Assembly (NCBI RefSeq): GCF_020164955.1
Contig: NZ_JAIUHG010000030.1
Location: 1 to 64,000 of the forward strand
Direction: 5' to 3'
Origin: Mesorhizobium sp. CA8
GTDB lineage: Bacteria > Pseudomonadota > Alphaproteobacteria > Rhizobiales > Rhizobiaceae
Length of the DNA: 64,000 nt
The position numbers were made by a program, and so were the translations under genes. The notes beneath the pieces were generated by a model. That model saw nothing but the letters and a program-made list of their open reading frames with translations. It was not told the DNA's origin and ran no database searches. This document shows positions 44,107 to 53,133 of the stretch, one piece after another. Each line of letters opens with the position of its first letter. Position 1 is the stretch's first letter.

Positions 44107-45669
44107 ATGGACGGGCAATATGATGTGATCGTCATCGGCAGCGGTCCCGGCGGCGCCTCGGTCGCGCATCGTCTCGCACCCACCGGAAAGCGCATTCTGC
44201 TTATCGAGCGCGGCGGATACCTGCCGCGGTCACGGGCAAATTGGGACGCGCAGACGGTGTTTGTGGACGGCGCTTACCAGGCCACGGAAACCTGGTACGG
44301 CAAGAACGGCGATAGCTTTCATCCCGGCCTGCACTACTATGTCGGCGGCAATTCCAAGGTCTATGGCGGGGCGCTCTTTCGCATGCGCGAACGCGATTTC
44401 GGCGAACTCCGTCACAAGGCCGGTGTATCTCCTGCATGGCCGCTCGGATATGAGGTCTTCGAGCCTTACTATGCCGAAGCGGAGCTGCTGTTCCACGTCC
44501 ATGGCCAGCGCTGCGAGGACCCGACCGAGCCTCCGGCGAGCGGCCCTTTTCCTTACCCGCCCGTGTCGCACGAGCCGCGCATTCAGGACCTTCACGATAG
44601 CCTGGCGAAAGACGGGCTACACCCGTTCCACCTGCCGCTTGGCATCCTGCTGGAGGAGAAGGGCGGCAGAGCCGCGCCGACCAGCACTTGCATCCGCTGC
44701 GATGCGTTCGATGGGTTTCCCTGCTTGCTGAACGGCAAGGCAGATGCGCAGGTTATATGCGTCGACCCGGCGCTCGCGGCTTATCCCAATCTGTCGCTGC
44801 TGACCAACGCCTATGTCTCCAGGCTCGATACGGACGCCACGGGCAGGACGGTGACTGATGTAATTGTGCGGCGGCACGGCAAGGAAGAACGCTTCCGCGG
44901 GGCCATAGTGGTGGTGGCCTGCGGCGCGCTTTCGACGGCGCTGCTTCTGCTGCGCTCGGCCAGCCACCGGCACCCGGACGGCCTCGCCAACGGTTCCGGC
45001 CTGGTCGGCCGTAACTACATGCGTCACGATCAATCCGTGCTGATGGCGTTGATGCTCGAGCCGAACGACACGGTCTTCCAGAAGACGCTCGCCGTCTCCG
45101 ACTTCTACTTCGGATCGGACGACTGGGACTTTCCGCTCGGTTTGATCCAGATGTGCGCCACCTCGCATGGCGCGCAGATCAGGGGCGAGGCATTGCCCCA
45201 CTGGCTGGAATGGCTGCCGAAGGCGCCCTTTGAGGCCATGGCCCGCCGCTCAATGGATTTCTGGCTGTCGAGCGAGGACCTCCCGCGCCCGGAAAACCGA
45301 ATTCGGTACGACGGAGATCGTGTCGTCCTGGAGATGGTCGAGAGCGATCTTGAAGCCCATCGCCGGCTGCGGAACAAGCTGAAGCAGATATTGAGCAGGG
45401 CCGGCTTCCGCCCCGTGCTGCTGGAGCGCAGGTTCTACTTCGGCCTGGACATTCCGATTGGCGGCACCGCGCATCAGGCCGGGACGGCCCGCTTCGGGAC
45501 CGATCCCGTGACATCGGTGCTCGACCTCGATTGTCGGGCCCACGAACTCGATAATCTCTATGTCGCGGATGCGAGCTTCTTTCCCTCCATTGCGGCGGTC
45601 AATCCCACGCTGACCATCATCGCCAACGCCTTGCGCGTGGCGGACAGGATCAAGGAGCGGCTTACATGA
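44107..45669 (+). CDS. GMC family oxidoreductase
   Basis: A 520-residue FAD-dependent GMC oxidoreductase. The N-terminus has the ADP-binding motif VIVIGSGPGGASVAHRL, the second region YVGGNSKVYGGALFRM, and the C-terminus the catalytic His motif GGTAHQAGTARFG and FAD-closing motif NPTLTIIANALRVAD. Family members oxidise sugars, cellobiose, choline or alcohols. No Tat signal or cytochrome partner is visible, so electrons may go to a cytoplasmic or membrane acceptor such as DoxX. It overlaps the GH39 gene by four bases (ATGA). Confidence 0.9.
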   Translation: MDGQYDVIVIGSGPGGASVAHRLAPTGKRILLIERGGYLPRSRANWDAQTVFVDGAYQATETWYGKNGDSFHPGLHYYVGGNSKVYGGALFRMRERDFGELRHKAGVSPAWPLGYEVFEPYYAEAELLFHVHGQRCEDPTEPPASGPFPYPPVSHEPRIQDLHDSLAKDGLHPFHLPLGILLEEKGGRAAPTSTCIRCDAFDGFPCLLNGKADAQVICVDPALAAYPNLSLLTNAYVSRLDTDATGRTVTDVIVRRHGKEERFRGAIVVVACGALSTALLLLRSASHRHPDGLANGSGLVGRNYMRHDQSVLMALMLEPNDTVFQKTLAVSDFYFGSDDWDFPLGLIQMCATSHGAQIRGEALPHWLEWLPKAPFEAMARRSMDFWLSSEDLPRPENRIRYDGDRVVLEMVESDLEAHRRLRNKLKQILSRAGFRPVLLERRFYFGLDIPIGGTAHQAGTARFGTDPVTSVLDLDCRAHELDNLYVADASFFPSIAAVNPTLTIIANALRVADRIKERLT

Positions 45670-47105
45670 CCGCGACGTTTTCGTGCGACCTGAACGGACC
45701 GGCGACGGAGCTGCCGCATTTCTGGGAACATACGGTCGGCAGCGGCCACGCCACGCTTGGCCTGCGCGCCGACTGGCAGGCGCAGCTGAAGCGGGTGCAC
45801 GACGAGCTCGGCATGCGTCATGTCCGATTCCACGGCATATTGTGCGACGACGTGGGCACTCTAATCGGCGAGGGCGACACGTTGTTCTACTCCTTCTTCA
45901 ACGCCGACCTGATCATCGACTTCCTGCGCTCGATTGGCATGAGGCCCTTCGTCGAGCTGAGCTTCATGCCAGGCGTCCTGGCGTCGGGCGACAAAACCGT
46001 CTTCCACTACCGCGCCAACGTCACACCGCCGAAGGATTATGCGCAATGGGCGGTACTGATCCGCAAGCTGGTGGGCCACTGGGTGGACCGCTACGGGCTG
46101 GACGAGGTGCGCCAATGGTTCTTTGAAGTCTGGAACGAGCCGAACCTGACGGCCTTCGGCACCGGTAAGCAGAGTGACTATTTCGAGCTCTACCGCTACA
46201 CTGCCGAAGCCATCAAAGGCATCGACCCCGCGTTGAAGGTCGGCGGCCCGGCGACCGCCGATAACGCGTGGATTGAGGATTTTCTGAATTTCTGCCGAGC
46301 CGCCCACCTGCCCGCCGATTTCGTCAGCACGCACCATTACCCGACCGACGATTTCGGCCAGCCGGGGGACGACACAGAAGCGCAGCTCGCCGCGAGCAGG
46401 CGCAGCGCCTTGCGCAAAGAAGCTCGCCTCGTGCGCAAGCAGGCGGGCAATGTTCCGGTGTACTACACTGAATGGTCCACCTCCTCCAATCCGCGCGATT
46501 CCATGCATGACGACCCATACGCGGCCGCGTTTATCGTCAAGACCGTGCTGGAAGCGAACGGATTGGTGCGAGGGTACAGCTACTGGACCTTCTCTGACAT
46601 TTTCGAGGAGAACTATTTTCCGTCGGTCCCTTTCCAGGGCGGGTTCGGACTTCTGAACATCCATGGCATCGCCAAGCCCGCCTACCGCGCCTTCCAATTG
46701 CTCCATGGACTCGGCACCGAGATGGTCCAGGTCGATGGAGCGCACGAGACCGTGGACGCATGGTTCGTGCGAGGCGACAACGGCGGCTCCACTCTAATGC
46801 TTACGAACTTCGCCCTGCCGCGTCATCCGATCGTCACCGAGCAGGTATGCTTCACCCTGACGAGCGCACCACCTGCCACGTCCGCCTCTGTTCAGCGGAT
46901 CGACACCGAGCACGCCAACGCCAAGCGCCGCTGGGAAGAGATGGGCAAGCCAGAGTATTTGAGCGCCGCGGCGGTCGATGAACTCAAAGAGGTGTCGGAG
47001 CTACGAAGCGAGCCGTTTGTGAGTAGCCTGGAGGGGGACACCTTGCGCCTGAACATTTCGACACCCCCTCAATCGGTCACTGCAATTCATTTCTTGCATA
47101 GCTAA
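45666..47105 (+). CDS. GH39-family beta-xylosidase-like glycosidase
   Basis: A 479-residue retaining glycosidase of family GH39. The acid/base Glu158 lies in FFEVWNEPNL and the nucleophile Glu269 in VPVYYTEWSTSS; THHYPTD and YSYWTFSDIFEE are also typical. The C-terminal beta-sandwich follows from about residue 370. No signal peptide is present, so the substrate is presumably imported as an oligosaccharide. It is the last gene of the plus-strand sugar unit. The specific substrate (xylo-oligomer, arabinoside or other) cannot be set by eye. Confidence 0.9.
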   Translation: MTATFSCDLNGPATELPHFWEHTVGSGHATLGLRADWQAQLKRVHDELGMRHVRFHGILCDDVGTLIGEGDTLFYSFFNADLIIDFLRSIGMRPFVELSFMPGVLASGDKTVFHYRANVTPPKDYAQWAVLIRKLVGHWVDRYGLDEVRQWFFEVWNEPNLTAFGTGKQSDYFELYRYTAEAIKGIDPALKVGGPATADNAWIEDFLNFCRAAHLPADFVSTHHYPTDDFGQPGDDTEAQLAASRRSALRKEARLVRKQAGNVPVYYTEWSTSSNPRDSMHDDPYAAAFIVKTVLEANGLVRGYSYWTFSDIFEENYFPSVPFQGGFGLLNIHGIAKPAYRAFQLLHGLGTEMVQVDGAHETVDAWFVRGDNGGSTLMLTNFALPRHPIVTEQVCFTLTSAPPATSASVQRIDTEHANAKRRWEEMGKPEYLSAAAVDELKEVSELRSEPFVSSLEGDTLRLNISTPPQSVTAIHFLHS

Positions 47106-47228
47106 GAATACCGGCTCACCTCAATTCAAAAACTTGGCACGTTCGGTTAGAAGCTCGCGGATCGGAACCATGCATCGAGGGCTCAGCGCGATGGCAAAAA
47201 TGCATGCAACGAACGCGATCGCCGGACT

Positions 47229-48656
47229 TCACCGGGTCGAGACGTCACGGATGGTCTGCGCGAGCAAACGCACGCTGGAAGCAATGGCGCTGTCGGCAAT
47301 TCGGCCGTAGCCGATGAATAAGCGCCGTGGCCCGGCCGCGGTTTGGGAATATCGCCCGAACGCTTCGGTCGCCACGCCCCGTCTTCGCAGAAGCGCGACG
47401 ATGCCGGCCTCACCGGCTCGATCAATGGTTGCGGGCAGTCGCACTGTTACATGGAGACCCGCTGCCGCGCCCTCGACCTCGACGTCCGGGAGTTCGTCCC
47501 TCAAGCAGCTCAGCAGGCTGTTCCGGCGATCACGGTAGATGCGGCGCATCTTTCTCAAATGCCGATCATAGGTGCCCGACTGCAGAAGGTGCGCAAGCGC
47601 ATCCTGATCGATGCGCGGAGGTCCTTCACTCCATCGCCGAAGTTCTCCAACCATCGACGCGACCAATTGCGGCGGAACGACAAGCCAGCCAAGGCGCAAC
47701 GCTGGTGCCAGCGTCTTGCTTACGGTTCCCGCGTAGATGACGCGATCGGCAGCAAGACCCTGCAGCGCCCCGACCGGCGCCTGATCGTAGCGGAACTCCG
47801 CGTCATAATCGTCTTCAAGAATGTAGCGGTCCGTCTCATGAAGCCATTTGACCAGGCGCTGTCGCCGAACCGCGCTGAGCACGCTGCCAACCGGAAACTG
47901 ATGCGAGGGCGTGACCAGCGCTCCATCGGCGCCAGTCGCGATGAGCTGGTCGACGTCGATCCCATCCTCATCCACCGGCACCGGCACCCGGACCAACCCG
48001 GCTTTGTCGACCGCGACCCAATCGCTGTAGCCCGGATCCTCGACCGCAACCCTGCGCACTCCGACCGCATGCAGAACAACACAGGCCAGCGCGCGCCCTT
48101 CGGCAAAGCCGCTGGTGATGAAGATGCATGAGGGGTCGGCGATGAGGCCGCGCACGCGGCCGAGATAATCGGCGAGCGCAACCCGAAGCACGGAACTCCC
48201 GCGAATTTCGCCATAGCCGAGATCGCTCGCCGGAAGCGTCTGGAGTACCTGCCTGACGGCGCTCACCCAAGCTTTGCGCGGAAAATGGCCCACGTCCGGC
48301 ATGGCCGGTCGCAGGTCGTAGCGGATCACTTGATCGGCGGACCGCTGCTCTGCCGGGGCGGCGACATTCGCCAAGCCGGCGGCGACCATCGGCCGTGCGC
48401 CCTGACGCACGGTCAGGAATCCTTCGGCGGCGAGTTGCGCATACACGTCGACCACAAGTGGCCGCGAGACACCCAGTTGAGCGGCAAGCGCGCGGGTCGA
48501 GGGAAGGAGGACGCCAGGCCGCAAGGCCCCGGATCGAATTCGGGTCAGCAGGCCGCGGCGGAGCTGGCTGCCGAGGCTCTCATCGATGGAGCGGTCAAGG
48601 CTGAGAGCGATATCCGCGTTCAAACTGGTCAACAAAACTCCTCGACAACTGGCCAT
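47229..48656 (-). CDS. MocR/PdxR-type GntR transcriptional regulator
   Basis: A 475-residue fusion of a GntR winged helix (about residues 25-90: GALRPGVLLPSTRALAAQLG and SRPLVVDVYAQLAAEGFL) with a fold-type I aminotransferase-like domain. The PLP Lys lies in VIYAGTVSKTLAPALRLGW (about residue 315), and EDDYDAEFRYDQAP is conserved. MocR proteins sense PLP or amino compounds and usually act on a divergent gene. Here that is the MFS transporter gene 56 bases away. Confidence 0.9.
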   Translation of the reverse strand: MASCRGVLLTSLNADIALSLDRSIDESLGSQLRRGLLTRIRSGALRPGVLLPSTRALAAQLGVSRPLVVDVYAQLAAEGFLTVRQGARPMVAAGLANVAAPAEQRSADQVIRYDLRPAMPDVGHFPRKAWVSAVRQVLQTLPASDLGYGEIRGSSVLRVALADYLGRVRGLIADPSCIFITSGFAEGRALACVVLHAVGVRRVAVEDPGYSDWVAVDKAGLVRVPVPVDEDGIDVDQLIATGADGALVTPSHQFPVGSVLSAVRRQRLVKWLHETDRYILEDDYDAEFRYDQAPVGALQGLAADRVIYAGTVSKTLAPALRLGWLVVPPQLVASMVGELRRWSEGPPRIDQDALAHLLQSGTYDRHLRKMRRIYRDRRNSLLSCLRDELPDVEVEGAAAGLHVTVRLPATIDRAGEAGIVALLRRRGVATEAFGRYSQTAAGPRRLFIGYGRIADSAIASSVRLLAQTIRDVSTR

Positions 48657-48712
48657 GTCGTTAAGACCAGTAGCACGGTAAGCCTGGCCTCGTCATCTGT
48701 GAGAACAAGGCC

Positions 48713-49882
48713 ATGCCGACAACCGCAATTACCGCGCCACGGGCGCGAACCGCTCCTGAACCAATTTTGATGGCTCCCATGCTGAGCGTTGCAGGAGTGA
48801 TGCTTTCGGCAATGAGCAGCTTCTATCTGCTCCTGTCGGCCATTCCGGCGCATGCGTCGGCTATCGGAGGGACCCGCGGCGCAGGCGCCGCAACCGGCGC
48901 TTTGATGGCGGCCACCATCGTCGGCGAAATTGCCGCGCCGCATGTGACCAACCGCGTCGGTCGCAAGGGCGCGCTGGCGCTCGCCCTCGGGTTGCTCGGC
49001 CTAGCCTGCTTTACGGCCTTTCCTGCTTCGCTTGCGCTGCTGCTCCTGAATTGCGCAGTTCGCGGGCTTGCACTTGGCGTGCTGCTCGTCGCCGCCAGCG
49101 GTCTCTCGGCCCAGATGGCACCGCCGTCGCGGCGTGCCGAAGCCATGAGCATATATGGGGTCGCGTCGGCGGTTCCGGCGATCGTGGCCGTTCCCCTTGG
49201 CCCTTGGGTGCTGACCAATCTCGCTGCACCGGGGACAGCCGTCTGCGCGGCGGCGCTTGCCTTTGCCGCCCTTGCCGCGACCGCGGTCCTTCCTTCCGAG
49301 AGGAAGATCGGAACGCACGAGGCTCATTGCTTTCCGCCTTTGGCCGTGGCGATCTGGCCGGCAATCTCGCTCGGCTGCGGCGCGGTCCTTGTCGGTGCAA
49401 CGGTCACCTTCCTTCCTCTCGCCCATCCGGAGGCGACCAGCGGGACGATCACACTGGGCCTGCTGCTTCAGGGTTTGGGAGCACCCGTTAGCCGCTGGCT
49501 TTCGGCACGGCATGTCGACAGGCACGGCACGCGCCTACCTATGCTCGCCGGCCTCGCCGCGTGTGTCGTCGCCGCAATCGGCCTGGCCGCCACGGGCGAG
49601 GCAGAGGTGCTCTCCGGCATGCTCTTGAGCGGGATAGCCTTCGGCGTGCTGCAAACCGCGACGCTCGCCGAGCTGCTCGCCCGCGCGGCTCCCTCGCAGG
49701 TGGATGGTGCAAGCGCACTGTGGAACGGCGCTTATGACGCGGGCCTCGGTCTCGGCGGGTTTGCGTTCGGCGGCCTTGCGACAGCGATCGGGTTCAGTAC
49801 GGCGTCCGTCGCGACAGCTGGCGTTTTCACGCTCGTTGCCCTCCTCCATCTCGCCACAACGAGAGGGGGCCGTGAATGCTGA
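48713..49882 (+). CDS. MFS transporter
   Basis: A 389-residue permease with about twelve membrane helices. NRVGRKGALALALGLLG matches the loop 2-3 MFS signature (G-x-x-x-D/N-R-x-G-R-K). It looks like a drug- or metabolite-exporter type rather than a sugar symporter. It is divergent from the MocR-type regulator, which likely controls it. Start ATG 48713. Confidence 0.87.
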   Translation: MPTTAITAPRARTAPEPILMAPMLSVAGVMLSAMSSFYLLLSAIPAHASAIGGTRGAGAATGALMAATIVGEIAAPHVTNRVGRKGALALALGLLGLACFTAFPASLALLLLNCAVRGLALGVLLVAASGLSAQMAPPSRRAEAMSIYGVASAVPAIVAVPLGPWVLTNLAAPGTAVCAAALAFAALAATAVLPSERKIGTHEAHCFPPLAVAIWPAISLGCGAVLVGATVTFLPLAHPEATSGTITLGLLLQGLGAPVSRWLSARHVDRHGTRLPMLAGLAACVVAAIGLAATGEAEVLSGMLLSGIAFGVLQTATLAELLARAAPSQVDGASALWNGAYDAGLGLGGFAFGGLATAIGFSTASVATAGVFTLVALLHLATTRGGREC

Positions 49883-50192
49883 GGCGCCAATTTCTTTCAG
49901 ATATCGTCACCGGACTTCGTGACCAGATGGATGCGATCCCTGGACTGAATCGGGCCGGAACGCGCCAGGGGCGCCGGTTGATCGATGTTCGCCACAGCGA
50001 CGTCCATGTGCCGATCGCTACCGGCGCGCTGAGGCGTCATGTCGGTAGCCAATCCGCTTCGCAAGAAGGGCGACGGGACCGGCGATGGTTAGCGCAATCG
50101 AGTACTCCTCGCCGACGACAGGTGGAGAGATTAAAAGGCGCGACCCAGATGGGCCCGCCTGTGTTTTGGCACGCAACACAAGGAGTGATGAC
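49883..50192. other. Intergenic stretch, no firm gene
   Basis: A frame from ATG 49876, overlapping the MFS stop, runs 106 codons (RRQFLSDIVTGLRDQMDAIP at first), then becomes Arg/Gln-rich and shows no family. It may be a truncated remnant. The ribosome-binding site AGGAG for the next gene is at the right end. Confidence 0.35.
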
Positions 50193-50732
50193 ATGAGAAA
50201 ACTGCTGGTTTCGAGCTTCGTCTCCCTCGACGGCATCGTCGAGTCGCCGATGACCTGGGCCTCACGGTTTTTCGACGACGAGGTCAAAGCGTTTGCCCAT
50301 CGGAAGCTAGACGACGTCGAGTTCTTCCTTCTCGGGCGCAAAGCCTATGAATACTTCGTTCCGGTGTGGCCAAACGCGACCGGAAGCGCTTACATGGATC
50401 GCATCAACGGGCTGAAGAAGCTGGTAGCGTCAACGACGCTCAACGAGGTCAAGTGGAACGCGTCACTTATCAAAGGCGATGTGGCCGAAGGACTTGCCAC
50501 GCTCAAGAGGCAGGCCGGCGGGCATATCCTGAAATACGGTATCACCGGGCTAGACAAGACACTGTTGGACAACAACTTAGTCGATGAATACGACCTTTTA
50601 ATCATGCCTACCAAAGTCGGTGAGGGCAGGCGCGCTTTTGCGGACATCGATGCGGACAAGATGAACATGGAACTCGTCCGCACGCACCGCTTCGCGAATG
50701 GTGTCGTGGCGCTCACATATCGTCCGCACTGA
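50193..50732 (+). CDS. Dihydrofolate reductase family protein (RibD C-terminal type)
   Basis: A 179-residue protein of the RibD_C/DHFR-like fold: KLLVSSFVSLDGIVESPMTW at the start, EFFLLGRKAYEYFVPVWPN, then KYGITGLDKTLLDNNLVDEY and a PTKVGEGRRAFADI segment. Such proteins are usually NADPH-dependent reductases of unknown substrate, rarely true folate enzymes. ATG 50193 follows AGGAG. It converges on the FseA-like pair, with a 20-base gap. Confidence 0.87.
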   Translation: MRKLLVSSFVSLDGIVESPMTWASRFFDDEVKAFAHRKLDDVEFFLLGRKAYEYFVPVWPNATGSAYMDRINGLKKLVASTTLNEVKWNASLIKGDVAEGLATLKRQAGGHILKYGITGLDKTLLDNNLVDEYDLLIMPTKVGEGRRAFADIDADKMNMELVRTHRFANGVVALTYRPH

Positions 50733-50752
50733 GCAAGGCGGCGTCTGAACCT

Positions 50753-51310
50753 TCAGGAATGACGCCGTCGCGCGCGGAGCAATTGGCGGTAGCCGCGCTC
50801 GACCATCTTCAGGCCGTCGCGCACTAAGCGATGCGTCTGATAGCGAAAAGCCGAGTCGTGCCAGTCGGCGGCGCTGACCAGCCGTCGGCCGAACAAAGCG
50901 GTCGCGACTTCGAAATGGGACGCCTGCTCTTCCCGACCATCGAGGCATCGCAGCATGTGGGCAAGGCGCCGGCGCTGCGCCGCGGTCAACCGCGCGTCGG
51001 GAAGGTGCGGCCTGTGGATCGAGCGGATGAACCGTTCGATGGCTTGCAGCCGATCGTGCGCCATGTCGTCGAGCGGGATGATGGCGGCAAGCGGTTCGGC
51101 TGGCTTGGTGTCGCCGAGAAGCGCCAGTTGCGTGCCGCCCGGTGAAGAGCGCATGTGAAGGCCGAGTTCGTCACGTCGGCCCGCGGCAAGCGGTACGTCG
51201 AAGGCGCTGCCCTCCCGCGTTTGCAGATCCGGCGGAACCTCGACAAGGTTCACGACCCCAGGGTTGATCTCCGGTGCCCAATAGACGGGCTGCTCTACCG
51301 CGGACTGGTC
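50753..51310 (-). CDS. DUF2285 protein, C-terminal part of a FseA-like excision activator
   Basis: A 185-codon frame with the DUF2285 DNA-binding domain: LRLTAAQ-type helix (DARLTAAQRRRLAHMLRCL), ATALFGRRLVSAADW, and YQTHRLVRDGLKMVERGY. It has no usable start codon near its beginning; the frame is entered directly from the DUF6499 frame by a +1 shift at that gene's stop. In Mesorhizobium loti R7A the ICE excision activator FseA is made in this way from msi172 and msi171. By that analogy the two frames form one activator of about 248 residues. Confidence 0.8.
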   Translation of the reverse strand, partial: DQSAVEQPVYWAPEINPGVVNLVEVPPDLQTREGSAFDVPLAAGRRDELGLHMRSSPGGTQLALLGDTKPAEPLAAIIPLDDMAHDRLQAIERFIRSIHRPHLPDARLTAAQRRRLAHMLRCLDGREEQASHFEVATALFGRRLVSAADWHDSAFRYQTHRLVRDGLKMVERGYRQLLRARRRHS

Positions 51311-51317
51311 AGGCCGG
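51305..51317 (-). promoter_or_regulatory. Possible programmed +1 ribosomal frameshift site
   Basis: The minus strand reads CCG GCC TGA C at the end of the DUF6499 frame. Skipping the T gives GAC CAG TCC, which enters the DUF2285 frame at once (RRPA-DQSAVEQPVYW). A slow TGA stop in the A site after a slippable codon is the classic setting for +1 shifting. The alternative is an ordinary indel mutation. Confidence 0.6.
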
Positions 51318-51503
51318 GCGGCGAAACTGCAAACCCCAGCGCTTGCGGAATGCGCGCATCGCCTTAGCCGAGCGCGAGGTGGCGAAGTCCTGCTGATACC
51401 GCGGATTGCGGCGCAGGAATTCCCAGGCAATCTCATCGGCGGCTGCGCCTTTGATGAATGCATATGCCTGTGGGTCACGCCACTGCGATGTATCCGGCTT
51501 CAT
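51309..51503 (-). CDS. DUF6499 protein, N-terminal part of a FseA-like excision activator
   Basis: A 64-residue product: PDTSQWRDPQAYAFIKGA, DEIAWEFLRRNPRYQQDF, KRWGLQFRRPA and TGA. This is the N-terminal module (DUF6499) that is fused to DUF2285 in many homologues. ATG 51503 is preferred over 51509 because AAGGA then has correct spacing. It ends at GCC-TGA-C, where the DUF2285 frame overlaps in +1. Unshifted translation would give only this short protein, as reported for Msi172. Confidence 0.8.
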   Translation of the reverse strand: MKPDTSQWRDPQAYAFIKGAAADEIAWEFLRRNPRYQQDFATSRSAKAMRAFRKRWGLQFRRPA

Positions 51504-51633
51504 CCGCATCCTTCCCTTCTCAAGGATTTGATAGGGAGATGCGGCGTTAAGCGAAATCCTTGGATTCCGTCATTGACGAACGGACGAGGAGAGAACCCGG
51601 CGGCGAGCGATCAGGCCGGGGCGCTAGCAAGGC

Positions 51634-52299
51634 CTATTGGCTTGCGCCCTGCAGTATTTTGAATGTGTTCGTCCAGCTGCGATAGGCCTCGTCATCACCT
51701 TGGCTCCACGCGCTGAAGGCGCGCCAGGCCGCGAAGGACGAGGCGGGCTGCTCGAACAGCGAGCCGATCGACTGGTCGCCGGCGGGCCAGCCGACCGGCT
51801 GGTCGCATATCGTGACATCAGCGAGGCGCCGCAGATCGGCCAAGGCAGAGCGGATCTGCGGAAGCGGAAATTCGCAAAGATCGGTGTTGTCCTTCGCTTC
51901 CCGAACTACGACCGCAAGCTTGGCGACCACGCCTGCCAACGATTGTGCCGGCGTCGCGGCAATCTCAGCCAACAGGGCGTCGGCCTTGTCCGCGGCATTC
52001 TCTTCCCGGCCATCGAGATCGTCGCAGTCGGCGCTAGCCCCCTCCCCGCGCCCAATAAGAGCGCCGACGGACAAGAATTCGTGCTGTAACAGCCTCTCCT
52101 CTTCTTCATGCTGCTGCCGGACGCACGAAGCCAGCATCTCTATATGGGCATCAATCCAGGCAAGGGACAGGAGAAGTGCGGGATCGAGTGACGACGGAGC
52201 TTCGGCTGAAGAGCCAGCACGGTCTTTGGTCAACAGAGATTGCATCTCCCGTCCAAGCGTGACGGAAGGCAAAGTCGTGGTATTGTCGGAATCAGCCAT
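51634..52299 (-). CDS. Conserved ICE-associated hypothetical protein
   Basis: A 221-residue soluble, mostly helical protein starting MADSDNTTTLPSVT. It has LSLAWIDAHIEMLASCVRQQ followed by an acidic coil (HEEEERLLQHEF), ADKADALLAEIAATPAQSLA and a Trp-rich end (FAAWRAFSAWSQGDDEAYRSW). I know similar proteins only from ICE-type regions and cannot assign a function. It lies upstream of the DUF6499/DUF2285 pair on the same strand and is divergent from an XRE regulator. Confidence 0.6.
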   Translation of the reverse strand: MADSDNTTTLPSVTLGREMQSLLTKDRAGSSAEAPSSLDPALLLSLAWIDAHIEMLASCVRQQHEEEERLLQHEFLSVGALIGRGEGASADCDDLDGREENAADKADALLAEIAATPAQSLAGVVAKLAVVVREAKDNTDLCEFPLPQIRSALADLRRLADVTICDQPVGWPAGDQSIGSLFEQPASSFAAWRAFSAWSQGDDEAYRSWTNTFKILQGASQ

Positions 52300-52465
52300 G
52301 ATCCGAGCTCCCACACAGCTTGGCTTTGGTCAGGTCGGGCAAGGTGTTCCTGCACCCTGCTCGACCGTTTCACCCCCGTCCATGACCTGGAGATGATCTC
52401 TCGTGGGTCGCAGGCGGTGGCAACTAGCGGTGATTTAAGTGAACGCAGGCAAAAAATCAAGCCCT

Positions 52466-52744
52466 ATGGCATCAAATGATACTTTTGGTATAGCTGAACT
52501 TACAAGCGGACAAATTCGAGCCGCACGTGCTTTGCTTCAATGGGATCAGAAAACGCTTGCGGAACGGTCCAAGGTTTCGCTCGCTACGATCAAACGACTA
52601 GAGCCTCTAACCGGTCCAATAAGTGCAAACAGGGTAACCATTGACGCGTTGCGACGCGCACTCGAATCCGCAGGCATTCAGTTCATCCCGGAGAATGGCG
52701 GTGGTGCGGGCGTCCGGCTCGCCAGCCGCTCTGATCCATCGTAG
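52466..52744 (+). CDS. XRE-family transcriptional regulator
   Basis: A 92-residue protein with a Cro/C1-type helix-turn-helix: TSGQIRAARALLQWDQKTLA, then ERSKVSLATIKRLEP and VTIDALRRALESAGIQFIPE, the common C-terminal strand. Start at ATG 52466 or GTG 52439. It is divergent from the 221-residue hypothetical gene, which together with the downstream FseA-like pair it may repress. In ICEMlSym-type elements small HTH proteins (QseC, QseM) restrain excision; equivalence is not shown here. Confidence 0.8.
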   Translation: MASNDTFGIAELTSGQIRAARALLQWDQKTLAERSKVSLATIKRLEPLTGPISANRVTIDALRRALESAGIQFIPENGGGAGVRLASRSDPS

Positions 52745-52769
52745 TAAGGTTTCGCAGTCAGCATCAGAG

Positions 52770-52799
52770 GACGCCTCGCCCGGTGTCGGGCGAGGCGTC
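52770..52799 (-). terminator. Hairpin after DUF736 copy 2
   Basis: GACGCCTCGCCCG (52770-52782), loop GTGT, and the complement at 52787-52799, a 13-bp stem right after the DUF736 copy 2 stop. It sits between convergent DUF736 and XRE genes and can serve both. Confidence 0.75.
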
Positions 52800-52806
52800 T
52801 GCCGAT

Positions 52807-53133
52807 TCACTCGCCGCTGCGGCGGTTGGGGCGGGACCAGATCAGGCTATGGCCCTCGCCTTCCTCGTCGGCGAAGAGATTGGCGTAGATCGGAGCGGTG
52901 AAGCTCGGATCGTCCAGCTTGAGCCCGAGATAGTCGCGGCCTTCGTTGGAGCGCTTGGACCAGGCGGCGCCTATCTCGGCCTTGCCGACCACCACGCGGT
53001 GGCTTGGGGCGTTCTCGCCGCTGGCCCGGGTGTCGGGGATGATGCGCACGCCCTTGGCCTGGACGCTGAGGGTGATGATCTCGCCGGTGAACTCGTTCGC
53101 ATTGGTCTTCTTGAAGGTGCCGATGGTGGCCAT
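52807..53133 (-). CDS. DUF736 domain protein, copy 2
   Basis: A 108-residue DUF736 protein (MATIGTFKKTNANEFTGEI; GHSLIWSRPNRRSGE). It is nearly identical to copy 1 and carries the same terminator and upstream region. In the usual ICE order DUF736 lies upstream of DUF6499/DUF2285, which is the case for this copy, whereas copy 1 lies upstream of the HTH-repA unit. ATG 53133 follows GGAG. Confidence 0.9.
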   Translation of the reverse strand: MATIGTFKKTNANEFTGEIITLSVQAKGVRIIPDTRASGENAPSHRVVVGKAEIGAAWSKRSNEGRDYLGLKLDDPSFTAPIYANLFADEEGEGHSLIWSRPNRRSGE

